Shown: in pieces, positions 25,619-35,415 of the stretch
Layout of the letters: every line of letters begins with the position of its first letter
How positions within the stretch are numbered: the stretch's first letter is position 1
DNA from: VAZQ01 sp035293945
Lineage (GTDB): Bacteria > Pseudomonadota > Alphaproteobacteria > Rhizobiales > Xanthobacteraceae
Direction: 5' to 3'
DNA length: 64,000 nt
Assembly: GCA_035293945.1 (NCBI GenBank)
Contig: DATGLV010000041.1
Span: 1 to 64,000 of the forward strand
Position numbers and translations under genes: made by a program
Notes under the pieces: model-generated
What the model saw: only the letters and a program-made list of their open reading frames with translations
Databases searched by the model: none
What the model was told of the DNA's origin: nothing

Positions 25619-26377
25619 ATGCCGGAGAATCCGGAGAAGCAACTTTCGACCGAGCAAAGCCACTTGGTCGCGTCGGTCATCCGCGAGCAGCTGGCGCGCC
25701 GCCGCATGTCGCGGCAGCATTTGGCCGACCAAGCCCGGATCAGCATTTCGACCCTGGAAAAAGCGTTGTCCGGCCGTCGTCCTTTCACGCTCGCCACCAC
25801 AGTGCGGCTTGAAGAGGCATTAGGAGTTTCGTTGCGCAAGGGCGAGCCCGAGCTTGGAGCGGCTCCCGCCAATCTTGCGCCCGGCCATCTCGGGTTCTAT
25901 TCCCGGCCGGCTGTCAGTTGGATCGAAGGCGCCTACCTCACACTGCGGCCCTCGTTCAGCGACCCGCAGGCGATCTTTGCTTATCGGACTGAGATTTGCT
26001 GGGACGACGGCGCCTCGAGCCTGGTGTTCCGCGAATCGGACCGTGTCGACGCCGAATTTTCCCAGCAGGGCTTGGTGTCGGTGCCGCACCAGTCCGGACA
26101 TATCTATCTTATCACCAACCGACAGGGGCAATACCGCCTGGTGATCATCTCACGCCCGACGATCAATCGTGAAATGTTCGGGATCATGACCACGCTGCGG
26201 GTTGGCCGTGGCTCGGAATTGATGCCGGTGTCGGGGCCCATCGCCTATGTGCCGCTGGCCGCGCTGCCGAAGGTTGAGTTCGGCCGCATCCCGGTGGGAC
26301 ACGCGTGCCACCAGCCGTACCGGAAGCTTCTGCGCCGTACCGTGGAGGAGCCGTTCGCGTTGTTCCTGTCGGTTTAG
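25619..26377 (+). CDS. XRE-type helix-turn-helix regulator with an uncharacterised C-terminal domain
   Basis: A 252-residue protein. Residues 12-75 form a lambda-repressor-type HTH (SRQHLADQARISISTLEKAL, then GRRPFTLATTVRLEEALG). The remaining 170 residues are a beta-rich domain beginning at GHLGFYSRPAVSWIEGAYLTLRPSF. This fits neither a peptidase nor a cupin that I can recognise and may sense a small ligand. The start at 25619 follows GGGGCAGGG. The stop codon lies 17 bases from the stop of the converging Bug-like gene. Targets are unknown; that neighbour is a candidate. Confidence 0.72.
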   Translation: MPENPEKQLSTEQSHLVASVIREQLARRRMSRQHLADQARISISTLEKALSGRRPFTLATTVRLEEALGVSLRKGEPELGAAPANLAPGHLGFYSRPAVSWIEGAYLTLRPSFSDPQAIFAYRTEICWDDGASSLVFRESDRVDAEFSQQGLVSVPHQSGHIYLITNRQGQYRLVIISRPTINREMFGIMTTLRVGRGSELMPVSGPIAYVPLAALPKVEFGRIPVGHACHQPYRKLLRRTVEEPFALFLSV

Positions 26378-26394
26378 CCCTGCTTCAAGGCAAC

Positions 26395-27471
26395 CTACCC
26401 GCCGCGATTTTGGCCGACCGCACCGATGATCTGTTGCGCACGATCCGCTATGGCCCGCGGCGTCGCCACGATGTCTCCAACTATCTTCTGCATTTCGACG
26501 CCGGACACCGGATTGATGTCGAAGTGCTCCTTGGCGGCCTCGGCCAGGAAGACCGGGTCCTTCACCATCGTGTCGAAGGCTTCGCGTAGCGCCTGCACCC
26601 GCTCGCGCGGAACGCTCGGAGAGGTGAAGATGGGGCGTCCGATCGTGGTCGGGGCCGACAACAGCTTGAAAATCGCCCGGTCTTCGTCGTTGCCGGCGAG
26701 ATCGATCAACAACGGCACATCGGGAAGGTCGGGCGCCTTGGCGAGCCCTATCTGAACAAGAATGTTGATCTTGTGGTCGGTGAGCCAGTCCGGATGCGTC
26801 GCTTTCCATGAGCCCCAGGCGTTGGAGCCGCGGCCGTCCACCTCGCCCTTTTCCATGGCCAGATTGATGTCGTTGCCGCCCGGATAGCCGAGCACGATCT
26901 TGAACTTCGTGCCGATCAGGGCATTCATGGCCTTGGGATATTGCGAGCTGGTGCTGCCGCCGGTCGCGCCGACAACCACCAGCTTCTTCTTCGCGTCCTC
27001 GATCGTCTTGATTCCGGATGTGTACCAGGTCGCGGTCGTGTTGTTGTCGGCATTTGGATTGCCGATATAGGTGAGCTTGGTCGTGTCGATGTCGAGTTGC
27101 TTGTCGCCCATCGCCTGCTCGACTGAAAGCGACTGGTCTGCCGTCGCCAGTACGGTGCCGTCCCTAGGCGCGAGGCTGTACACCCATTTCGTCGCCGCGC
27201 GGCTGCCGGCACCCGGCATGTTGCGCGGCACGACGGCGGGCTTGCCCGGAATATAGTTGCCGATGAAGCGCGCCACCAAGCGCGCGTAGAGATCGTACGT
27301 GCCCCCCGGCGAATAGCCGATGACCATGTCGATCTGCTTGCCGCGGTAGAAGTCCTCCACCGATTGCTGGCTCAGCGCCGGAGCAGCCGTGCCGAGCCAG
27401 AGGAGTGCGGCGGCCCCGCAAAGCGCAGCGCACCTTCCTATGAAACATCGCGAATGAGCCGGGTCGAACAT
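26395..27471 (-). CDS. TTT/Bug-like periplasmic solute-binding protein, long clade
   Basis: A 358-residue secreted binding protein. After a signal peptide (ALCGAAALLWLGTAAPALSQ) it shows EDFYRGKQIDMVIGYSPGGTY, DLYARLVARFIGNYIPGKP, PRNMPGAGSRAATKW and APRDGTVLATADQ, then GYPGGNDINLAMEKGEVDGRG. It is very close in pattern to the gene at 37151, and both carry GYPGGND-NLAMEKGEV. No membrane subunits are nearby. A GAGG ten bases before the ATG supports the start. Next downstream gene on the other strand is the XRE regulator. Confidence 0.85.
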   Translation of the reverse strand: MFDPAHSRCFIGRCAALCGAAALLWLGTAAPALSQQSVEDFYRGKQIDMVIGYSPGGTYDLYARLVARFIGNYIPGKPAVVPRNMPGAGSRAATKWVYSLAPRDGTVLATADQSLSVEQAMGDKQLDIDTTKLTYIGNPNADNNTTATWYTSGIKTIEDAKKKLVVVGATGGSTSSQYPKAMNALIGTKFKIVLGYPGGNDINLAMEKGEVDGRGSNAWGSWKATHPDWLTDHKINILVQIGLAKAPDLPDVPLLIDLAGNDEDRAIFKLLSAPTTIGRPIFTSPSVPRERVQALREAFDTMVKDPVFLAEAAKEHFDINPVSGVEMQKIVGDIVATPRAIADRAQQIIGAVGQNRGG

Positions 27472-27616
27472 GATCGACGATCCTCAGCCTGCTTCCCGGC
27501 CGCCAACCTACCGCTTTGCCGAGGCTCCAAGCCGCGGCAATCGGACGCAAGCCCGCATGTCGGGGGAGCTGCTCCGGCATGGCAACGAGCCCTGCCGGAG
27601 CGCAATTCCTCCACCG

Positions 27617-28120
27617 CTATTTCAAGCGGTCTTTGATCTTGTTGAGGCCGGCTCGCGCGCAGGCTTCGTCGAGCTGCGCGCCGGGCGCGCCGCTGGCGCC
27701 GATTGCGCCTACCACCTCGTCGCCGACCTTGATCACCACCCCGCCGCCGAAGAACATTACATGCGGAAGCTTTGCCAAGCCATTGATGCCGCCCGGCTCC
27801 TTGGCCCTCTCGGCGAGCGGGAGAGTGTCGGAGCGGAAGGTGACGCTGGTGTAAGCCTTATCGTTGGCGCTATCGAGCGTGTGGATGCCGGCGCCGTCAC
27901 CACGCAGCTCGGCCTGGCGCGCACCGTCGGCGTCGACGAGGACAGCGGTCTCCCGATAGCCGTCTTTGGCGCAGGCTGCAACCGCTTCGGTCACGGCCTC
28001 GGCGGCCAGCGTTGCCGGGATCCTATGCGTGACCAATGCATCGGCGTTGGCAGGCAGCGCAAGTCCCAAAAGACCGGCTGCAGCCAGCAGCGGCCGCATG
28101 AGTGTTTGGGCTCGTTTCAT
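27617..28120 (-). CDS. secreted GlcG/HbpS (DUF336)-family protein
   Basis: A 167-residue exported protein of the GlcG/HbpS family. Signal peptide LLAAAGLLGLALPANADA, then LAAEAVTEAVAACAKDGYRETAVLVDADG, the central RGDGAGIHTLDSANDKAYTS segment, and the glycine-rich MFFGGGVVIKVGDEVVGAIG with ASGAPGAQLDEACA at the end. HbpS binds haem in Streptomyces, but most members have unknown function and often sit next to catabolic dehydrogenases. A near-perfect ribosome site (AAGGAGG before ATG 28120) fixes the start, 13 codons inside the longest frame. Confidence 0.82.
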   Translation of the reverse strand: MKRAQTLMRPLLAAAGLLGLALPANADALVTHRIPATLAAEAVTEAVAACAKDGYRETAVLVDADGARQAELRGDGAGIHTLDSANDKAYTSVTFRSDTLPLAERAKEPGGINGLAKLPHVMFFGGGVVIKVGDEVVGAIGASGAPGAQLDEACARAGLNKIKDRLK

Positions 28121-28201
28121 GGCTTTCCTCCTTGAGGGTCGTTGAGCGGAGCGGAACATTACAACATGATGCCGGAGAGCGGGCGCTGGTTTTTTGCAGG
28201 G

Positions 28202-29587
28202 TCATTTGGCGTCGTTGAGCTCGCTGCCGGCATGCGCCGGCAGCCGATAGAAGATGATCACCGATAGAAGCGTCAAGCAGCCGAGGGTGAGGTAGCCGAG
28301 CGCCACATCTTCCGCGGCGATGGCAGTGCGCGCGTGCCAAATGAGGCTCAAATGAACGACCAGCGCGGCGAGCCCCACTCCAAAGCTCTGCGCCAATTGC
28401 TGCGCCATTGCCTGGAAGCTGGTCGCGCGAGAAAAGCTCTCGGACGGCATTTCCGCATAGCCGAGCGACTGCACGGCGGTGAACTGCACCGAACGCGAAA
28501 AGCCGCCGATGAGCAGCACGAGCACCATGACGATATAGGGCGTTGTGAGGCGAAAAAAGCCGCAACTGATCAAATAGGCGCCCATGACCGCTGCATTGCC
28601 GATCAAGAGGCGGCGAAAACCCAGCGGCCGCAACAAGGGCCGGAAGGCGAAGCGCATCGCGAGCGAGCCGACCGCGCTCGCCAGCGTCATGAGCCCGGCC
28701 TGGAAGGCGGAAAATCCGAAGCCGAGCTGCAGCAAGAGCGAGAGCAGGAACACCGACGAGGTCGTGCCCAAATAGAACAAGCCGCCGCCGCTGACCGAAG
28801 TCGCGAAGGTGCGGATCCGTAAAAGGCTGAGATCAATGATCGCGGACGCGGTTTGGCGGGCATGCATGAGGTAGAGGCCGGCACATACGGCGCCGGCCGC
28901 GATCGATGCCAGGATGACGGGTGCACCGACCACACCGCGCCCCATCGCCTCGAATCCGAACACCAGGCCGGCGGCCGCCATCCCGATCAGCACGAAGCCG
29001 CGCAGATCGAGCGGCGTGACCGCCTCTGCGCGCAGGTCCGGGATGACGCGCAAGACCGCGATAACGCCGGCGAGGCCGATCGGCAGGTTGATGAAGAAGA
29101 TCCACGGCCAGGAGAAATAGGTGACAATGAAGCCACCAACCGAGGGACCGAGCAGCGGCCCCAGCACCGCCGGAATCGTGATGTAGTTCATCGCCTGCAC
29201 CAGCTGCAGCTTGGGCACGCTCCTGAGCACGATCACGCGGCCGACCGGGGTCATCATCGCGCCGCCCATTCCCTGCAGCACGCGGCAGACCACGAGCTGG
29301 AGCAGTGAATGGGCGACCCCGCAGGCTACCGAGCTTGCGGTGAACACGAGGATCGCCGAGATGAAGACGCGCTTGGCACCGAACCGGTCGGCCATCCAGC
29401 CGCTCACCGGCACGAAAACGGCGAGTGCCAAGAGATAGGTCGTGATCGCGAGATTGAGCCGGACCGGGTCTTCGTGGAGCGAGGCTGCCATGGACGGCAG
29501 CGCGGTCGCGATCACCGCGCCATCGAACTGGTGCATGAACTGGGCGCCGCCGACGATGAGGGGAATGATAAGCGGATTGCGTGGCAT
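28202..29587 (-). CDS. DHA2-type MFS multidrug efflux transporter
   Basis: A 461-residue, 14-helix transporter of the EmrB/QacA (DHA2) group. It shows FMHQFDGAVIATALPSMA in helix 1, SGWMADRFGAKRVF in loop 2-3, RVLQGMGGAMMTPVGR in helix 4 and the motif C region AVLGPLLGPSVGGFIV in helix 5, typical of drug/H+ antiporters. ATG 29587 was chosen; the codon before it is a possible TTG. No EmrA-like membrane-fusion gene is present. It is divergent from the leucine-degradation genes. A 137-base spacer separates them. Confidence 0.87.
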   Translation of the reverse strand: MPRNPLIIPLIVGGAQFMHQFDGAVIATALPSMAASLHEDPVRLNLAITTYLLALAVFVPVSGWMADRFGAKRVFISAILVFTASSVACGVAHSLLQLVVCRVLQGMGGAMMTPVGRVIVLRSVPKLQLVQAMNYITIPAVLGPLLGPSVGGFIVTYFSWPWIFFINLPIGLAGVIAVLRVIPDLRAEAVTPLDLRGFVLIGMAAAGLVFGFEAMGRGVVGAPVILASIAAGAVCAGLYLMHARQTASAIIDLSLLRIRTFATSVSGGGLFYLGTTSSVFLLSLLLQLGFGFSAFQAGLMTLASAVGSLAMRFAFRPLLRPLGFRRLLIGNAAVMGAYLISCGFFRLTTPYIVMVLVLLIGGFSRSVQFTAVQSLGYAEMPSESFSRATSFQAMAQQLAQSFGVGLAALVVHLSLIWHARTAIAAEDVALGYLTLGCLTLLSVIIFYRLPAHAGSELNDAK

Positions 29588-29727
29588 CAATGGGGAAAGT
29601 CTCGAGACTGAGCTTCGTTGGACGTAGGGCTACTCCCTGGGCAGAAGCTCTTAAGGCACCGCGGCCGCAATCGCCAACCCGATCTCGTCCGGCCGTTTTG
29701 CAATGCGGTTCGTGATATAATGATTCC

Positions 29728-30897
29728 ATGAATAATTCGGCTGCATTCCCTGGCTCCGATCCCGACCCCGAGATCGCCCTGTTGCGCGATAATGTGCGGG
29801 CCTTTGCGGCTGCCGAAGTTGGACCCCGCGCCGCCGCCATCGATCGCGAGGACCAGTTCCCGCGCGATCTTTGGCCGAGAATGGGGGCGCTTGGGCTGCA
29901 CGGCATAACCGTAGAGGAGGAATTCGGCGGCGCCGGCATGGGCTATCTGGCGCATGTGGTGGCGCTCGAGGAGGTGAGCCGCGCTTCCGGCGCCGTCGGC
30001 CTGTCCTACGGGGCTCATTCCAACCTTTGCGTGAACCAGATCCGGCGCAACGGAACCCAGACCCAGAAGCGAAAATTTCTGCCCCGCCTGATCAGCGGCG
30101 CGCATGTCGGGGCGCTGGCAATGAGCGAGGCCGGAGCCGGGTCCGACGTGGTTGCAATGACCACGCGCGCCGAGCGCAAGGGCGACCACTACGTCCTCAA
30201 CGGCGCCAAGGACTGGATCACCAACGGATCCGAAGCCGATGTGCTGGTGGTTTATGCCAAGACCGATCCCTCGGCGGCTGCACGCGGTATCACCTGCTTC
30301 CTGATCGAGAAAGGCATGAAAGGCTTCCGGCCAGGGCGCAAGCTCGACAAGCTCGGTATGCGCGGGTCGCCGACGGCCGAGCTCGTGTTCGAAGATTGCG
30401 AGGTTCCCTTCGAGAACGTGCTCGGCGCAGAGAACGACGGCGTCAAAGTTTTGATGAGCGGCCTCGATTACGAGCGGCTGGTGCTCGCCGGCGGGCCGCT
30501 CGGCATCATGCAGGCCTGCCTGGACGTCGTGATCCCTTATGTGCACGAGCGCCGGCAGTTCGGCCAGCCGATCGGAGAATTCCAATTAATGCAGGCCAAG
30601 CTCGCCGACATGTACACCAATCTCAGCGCTTGCCGCGCCTACGTATACGCCGTGGCGCGCGCTTTTGATGGGGGCCGGATCGAGCGGATGGACGCCGCCG
30701 GCGCAATTCTCTACGCGGCCGAGCATGCGACCCAACTGGCACTGCAGGCGGTGCAGGCGCTCGGCGGCAATGGCTACACCAACGATTATCCGGTCGGCCG
30801 GCTGCTGCGCGACGCCAAGCTCTACGAGATCGGCGCCGGCACGTCAGAGATTCGCCGCATGCTGATCGGGCGCGAGCTGTTTCGCTCAACGGCCTGA
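29728..30897 (+). CDS. liuA: isovaleryl-CoA dehydrogenase
   Basis: A 389-residue acyl-CoA dehydrogenase. EEEFGGAGMGYLAHVVALEE, YGAHSNLCVNQI, MSEAGAGSDVVAMTTRAE and AKDWITNGSEADVLVVYAK match isovaleryl-CoA dehydrogenases closely. The catalytic Glu is in the segment GLDYERLVLAGGPLG (Glu249), the place specific to isovaleryl-CoA dehydrogenases and long-chain enzymes rather than the common C-terminal position. It converts isovaleryl-CoA to 3-methylcrotonyl-CoA in leucine breakdown, passing electrons to ETF. It is followed after seven bases by the carboxylase beta subunit, forming a liu operon with 32636. Confidence 0.93.
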   Translation: MNNSAAFPGSDPDPEIALLRDNVRAFAAAEVGPRAAAIDREDQFPRDLWPRMGALGLHGITVEEEFGGAGMGYLAHVVALEEVSRASGAVGLSYGAHSNLCVNQIRRNGTQTQKRKFLPRLISGAHVGALAMSEAGAGSDVVAMTTRAERKGDHYVLNGAKDWITNGSEADVLVVYAKTDPSAAARGITCFLIEKGMKGFRPGRKLDKLGMRGSPTAELVFEDCEVPFENVLGAENDGVKVLMSGLDYERLVLAGGPLGIMQACLDVVIPYVHERRQFGQPIGEFQLMQAKLADMYTNLSACRAYVYAVARAFDGGRIERMDAAGAILYAAEHATQLALQAVQALGGNGYTNDYPVGRLLRDAKLYEIGAGTSEIRRMLIGRELFRSTA

Positions 30898-30904
30898 GCG
30901 CGCC

Positions 30905-32512
<1,608 letters not shown>

Positions 32513-32517
32513 GCGCT

Positions 32518-32617
32518 CTTGTGCCGGGCTTGACCCGGCACCGTTCCATACCGCGGAACAAATCGGAAGGCGTATAGAGAGGCCAAAAGCTGGAACGGCT
32601 CAAGGCCGGGACAAGGA
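32518..32617. repeat. palindromic intergenic repeat in the liuB-liuD spacer
   Basis: Imperfect inverted arms. CTTGTGCCGGGCTTGAC followed by CGTTCCA on the left pairs with the reverse complement of the right end, CTTGTCCCGGCCTTGAG followed by GTTCCA. The type resembles the TTGACCCGG repeats of Bradyrhizobium-like genomes. It occupies most of the spacer and could act as a partial transcription stop or an RNA-processing site. Confidence 0.7.
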
Positions 32618-32635
32618 TTGTTGGTCGCACGCCGC

Positions 32636-34636
32636 ATGTTCAAAAAAATCCTCATCGCCAACCGCGGGGAGATCGCATGCCGGATCCTCCGCACCGCGCG
32701 GCGCCTCGGGGTCCGCACCGTGGCGGTCTATTCAGAGGCGGATGCGCAGGCGCTGCATGTCGCCATGGCGGATGAGGCGCGTTTGATCGGTCCTGCGCCG
32801 GCGCGCGAGAGCTATCTCTCAATCGAGCGCATCATTGCGGCGGCGCGGGCAAGCGGCGCCGAAGCAGTGCATCCCGGCTACGGCTTCCTGTCGGAGAACG
32901 CCGATTTCGCCGATGCGTGTGCGGCCGCCGGCATCGTTTTCATCGGCCCAAGCGCTGCATCTATCCGGGCCATCGGCGACAAGGCAGCGGCCAAAGTCAT
33001 CATGGCGCGCGCCGGCGTCGCCGCCGTGCCGGGCTATCACGACACCGCACAAGATGCTGGAACCTTCGCGGCAGCTGCCGAACGACTGGGCTATCCGGTG
33101 CTGATCAAGGCGGCTGCCGGGGGCGGCGGCCGCGGAATGCGGGTCGTGGCGGTGCCGGCCGAGCTCCCCTCTGCGCTTGCATCCGCCCGCAACGAAGCCA
33201 ACTCCGCCTTCGGCAATGGCCGCCTCATCCTCGAAAGATATCTCTCCCATCCGCGCCACGTGGAAGTGCAGGTCTTCGGTGATCAGCACGGAAACCTGGT
33301 GCATCTGTTCGAGCGCGACTGCTCGGCGCAGCGTCGCCATCAAAAAGTGATCGAGGAATCCCCCGCGCCGCAGCTCGACGATGAATTGCGGCAGGCGCTG
33401 GCAAGAACTGCAGTCGCTGCTGCCCGTGCGGTCGATTATGTGGGTGCCGGCACCGTCGAGTTCATCGTGCATGGCCGCGACTTCTACTTCATCGAGATGA
33501 ACACGCGGCTTCAGGTCGAGCACCCGGTCACCGAGATGATCACAGGCTATGATCTCGTTGAATGGCAGCTTGTGGTGGCGGCCGGCGCGGCGCTCCCCGT
33601 GCGCCAGGACGAAATCCGAATGCAGGGTCATGCCATCGAGGTGCGCCTTTATGCGGAAGATCCGGCTCAGGATTTCCTTCCGGCAAGCGGCCCTCTCGCG
33701 CGATTCCACCTCCCCGAGCCCACAATAAATCTGCGCGTGGAGACCGGTTTGCGCCAAGGTGACGAGATCGGAATATTTTACGATGCCTTGCTCGCGAAGC
33801 TGATCGCCCGAGGCAGCACCCGTGCCGAAGCCTGTCGCCGATTGGAGGCCGCCTTGCACGCGACCGAGATCAGCGGCGTCGCCCACAACCGCGATTTTCT
33901 CCTGCGGCTCGTGCGTCACCAGGCCTTTGCGGCGGGCGCGTTCGACACCGGATTCATCGACGCGCATCGCGCGGCGCTCGCGCTGCCGCTTGCGGTTGCG
34001 CCTTCAAGCGCGCTGGCGGCCGCAAGCCTGGCCTTGCTGATGGGCTCAGGCGCCGATCCGAGGGCTCCGCTTGCGGAGCCAGACCCGCATTCGCCCTGGA
34101 GCCGACGCGACGGCTGGCGCGTTTTTGGCGAGGTCGAATACGAGCTGCATTGGCTGGACCAAAGGCTGGAGCGTCACCTGACAATCCGTTTTCATCGCTC
34201 CGCCCTGGAGCTGATCTTCGACGATGACAGCGTTGCGACAGTCACCCGCGCAGAATTCAACGGGACCAGCCTCAGCTTCGAGCTCAATGCCCTGCCGATG
34301 CAAGCAAGTGTGCGCCGGAAGGGCAAGGATTTCGAGCTCGCGCTCGACGGGAAGTGCTGGCGCCTCACCTATCTCGACCCGTTGGCGCGGAGCGCACGCC
34401 ATGAGCTCGCCTCGGCGCTTTTTGCCGCGCCGGTGCATGGGCGCGTGCTCGAGGTGCCGGTGTCGGCGGGCTCGAACGTCAAACGCGGCCAGGTGCTGAT
34501 GCTGCTCGAATGCATGAAGCTTGAATACCGCCTCACGGCGCCGATCGACGGGGTCGTCGAAGCGCTGCATTTCGCGGCCGGCGATGTCGTGGAAGAAGGT
34601 GCGCAATTGCTGGAATTCAAGCCGTTGAGCAACTAG
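32636..34636 (+). CDS. liuD: methylcrotonyl-CoA carboxylase, biotin-carrying (alpha) subunit
   Basis: A 666-residue biotin carboxylase fused to a biotin carrier. The biotin-carboxylase domain covers about 1-450: MFKKILIANRGEIACRI, the ATP-grasp loop AAAGGGGRGMR, ERDCSAQRRHQKVIEE and EMNTRLQVEHPVTE. A linker domain follows, then the biotinyl domain with the site ECMKLEYRL, Lys628 being the attachment residue. The more common form is A-M-K-M; Cys before Met and Leu after Lys are tolerated variants. I chose ATG 32636, where family homology begins, over an upstream TTG. It works with LiuB on 3-methylcrotonyl-CoA. No HMG-CoA lyase gene follows here. Confidence 0.93.
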   Translation: MFKKILIANRGEIACRILRTARRLGVRTVAVYSEADAQALHVAMADEARLIGPAPARESYLSIERIIAAARASGAEAVHPGYGFLSENADFADACAAAGIVFIGPSAASIRAIGDKAAAKVIMARAGVAAVPGYHDTAQDAGTFAAAAERLGYPVLIKAAAGGGGRGMRVVAVPAELPSALASARNEANSAFGNGRLILERYLSHPRHVEVQVFGDQHGNLVHLFERDCSAQRRHQKVIEESPAPQLDDELRQALARTAVAAARAVDYVGAGTVEFIVHGRDFYFIEMNTRLQVEHPVTEMITGYDLVEWQLVVAAGAALPVRQDEIRMQGHAIEVRLYAEDPAQDFLPASGPLARFHLPEPTINLRVETGLRQGDEIGIFYDALLAKLIARGSTRAEACRRLEAALHATEISGVAHNRDFLLRLVRHQAFAAGAFDTGFIDAHRAALALPLAVAPSSALAAASLALLMGSGADPRAPLAEPDPHSPWSRRDGWRVFGEVEYELHWLDQRLERHLTIRFHRSALELIFDDDSVATVTRAEFNGTSLSFELNALPMQASVRRKGKDFELALDGKCWRLTYLDPLARSARHELASALFAAPVHGRVLEVPVSAGSNVKRGQVLMLLECMKLEYRLTAPIDGVVEALHFAAGDVVEEGAQLLEFKPLSN

Positions 34637-34849
34637 GCAGCCGGAGCCGCGCTCAAGGCCCCGGCATTTCGAACCATAAGCACGGTTGCGCGGGCCTTCT
34701 TCGAAGCGTGAGCGCGCTGACGCGCGTCTTCGGCGCGCCATGTCCCGACGCAAACGGTCATCCATAAAGACGCGTCGCGCCCATTCTGAGCCCCGGAGCG
34801 GCCGGGTGTCATTGGGCGCGACGCTCCTCGTGATAACTTCGAAATTGCC

Positions 34850-35182
34850 TTATTGCTTGCTCCAGACGGTGCCGTTCGACCACTCGATCCGGCCGTCGGG
34901 CTGGACCACCCCCACCATGTTCCACGGACCGCCCACGCTCATCGTGGTGTTGCTCGAAAGCTTGGCTTGTCCGATGCCGCCGTTGTCGCTCTTGATGTCG
35001 AGAACGTTGCCCGACTGAGTGACGGTGAAGGTCTGGCCGCTGTTCTGACAGGAGGCCGGCTGCGGCGAGCAGTGCCATGTGCCGGCATAGTTCGGGGCGG
35101 CGCCCTGCGCATTTGCGCTTCCGGAAATCGCGCCGGCGGCCAACGCCCCAAGCGACAAGGCGAACAACAATCTCCCGGGCAT
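34850..35182 (-). CDS. small secreted protein of unknown function
   Basis: A 110-residue protein with a clear Sec signal peptide (LLFALSLGALAAGAISGSANAQG). The short beta-rich mature part, about 85 residues, has two Cys in WHCSPQPASCQNSG that may form a disulfide and ends WSNGTVWSKQ. The ATG at 35182 was preferred because GAGGAG lies six bases before it; the ATG two codons upstream would touch the ribosome site. No family recognised. It follows, on the same strand, the haem c/propeller gene (35416-37086) after 233 bases, so co-expression is possible. Confidence 0.7.
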   Translation of the reverse strand: MPGRLLFALSLGALAAGAISGSANAQGAAPNYAGTWHCSPQPASCQNSGQTFTVTQSGNVLDIKSDNGGIGQAKLSSNTTMSVGGPWNMVGVVQPDGRIEWSNGTVWSKQ

Positions 35183-35415
35183 CGTCATCTCCTCTGGTCT
35201 CACGACGGCTCTCCGCGCAACGATCCTGGCGCGATGCATCCGCCGTTGCTTGTCACAGTCACCCCGGCCAACAGATAAGCATCCGATGCGTCGCTGTGTC
35301 GACAATAAAATTTGCCGCACCAGACTGGGCCGGCACGAGCAATGAGTGAGATGGGGGCGCAGCCGCTGCGCGCTGCGGCCGCTGCCCTGAAATGATCCGC
35401 GCCTCCCCGCTCCAG

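Noticed and set aside
27617..28159. Longer start for the GlcG/HbpS-like gene
   Set aside because: The perfect AAGGAGG site sits before the internal ATG at 28120, and the signal peptide starts there.
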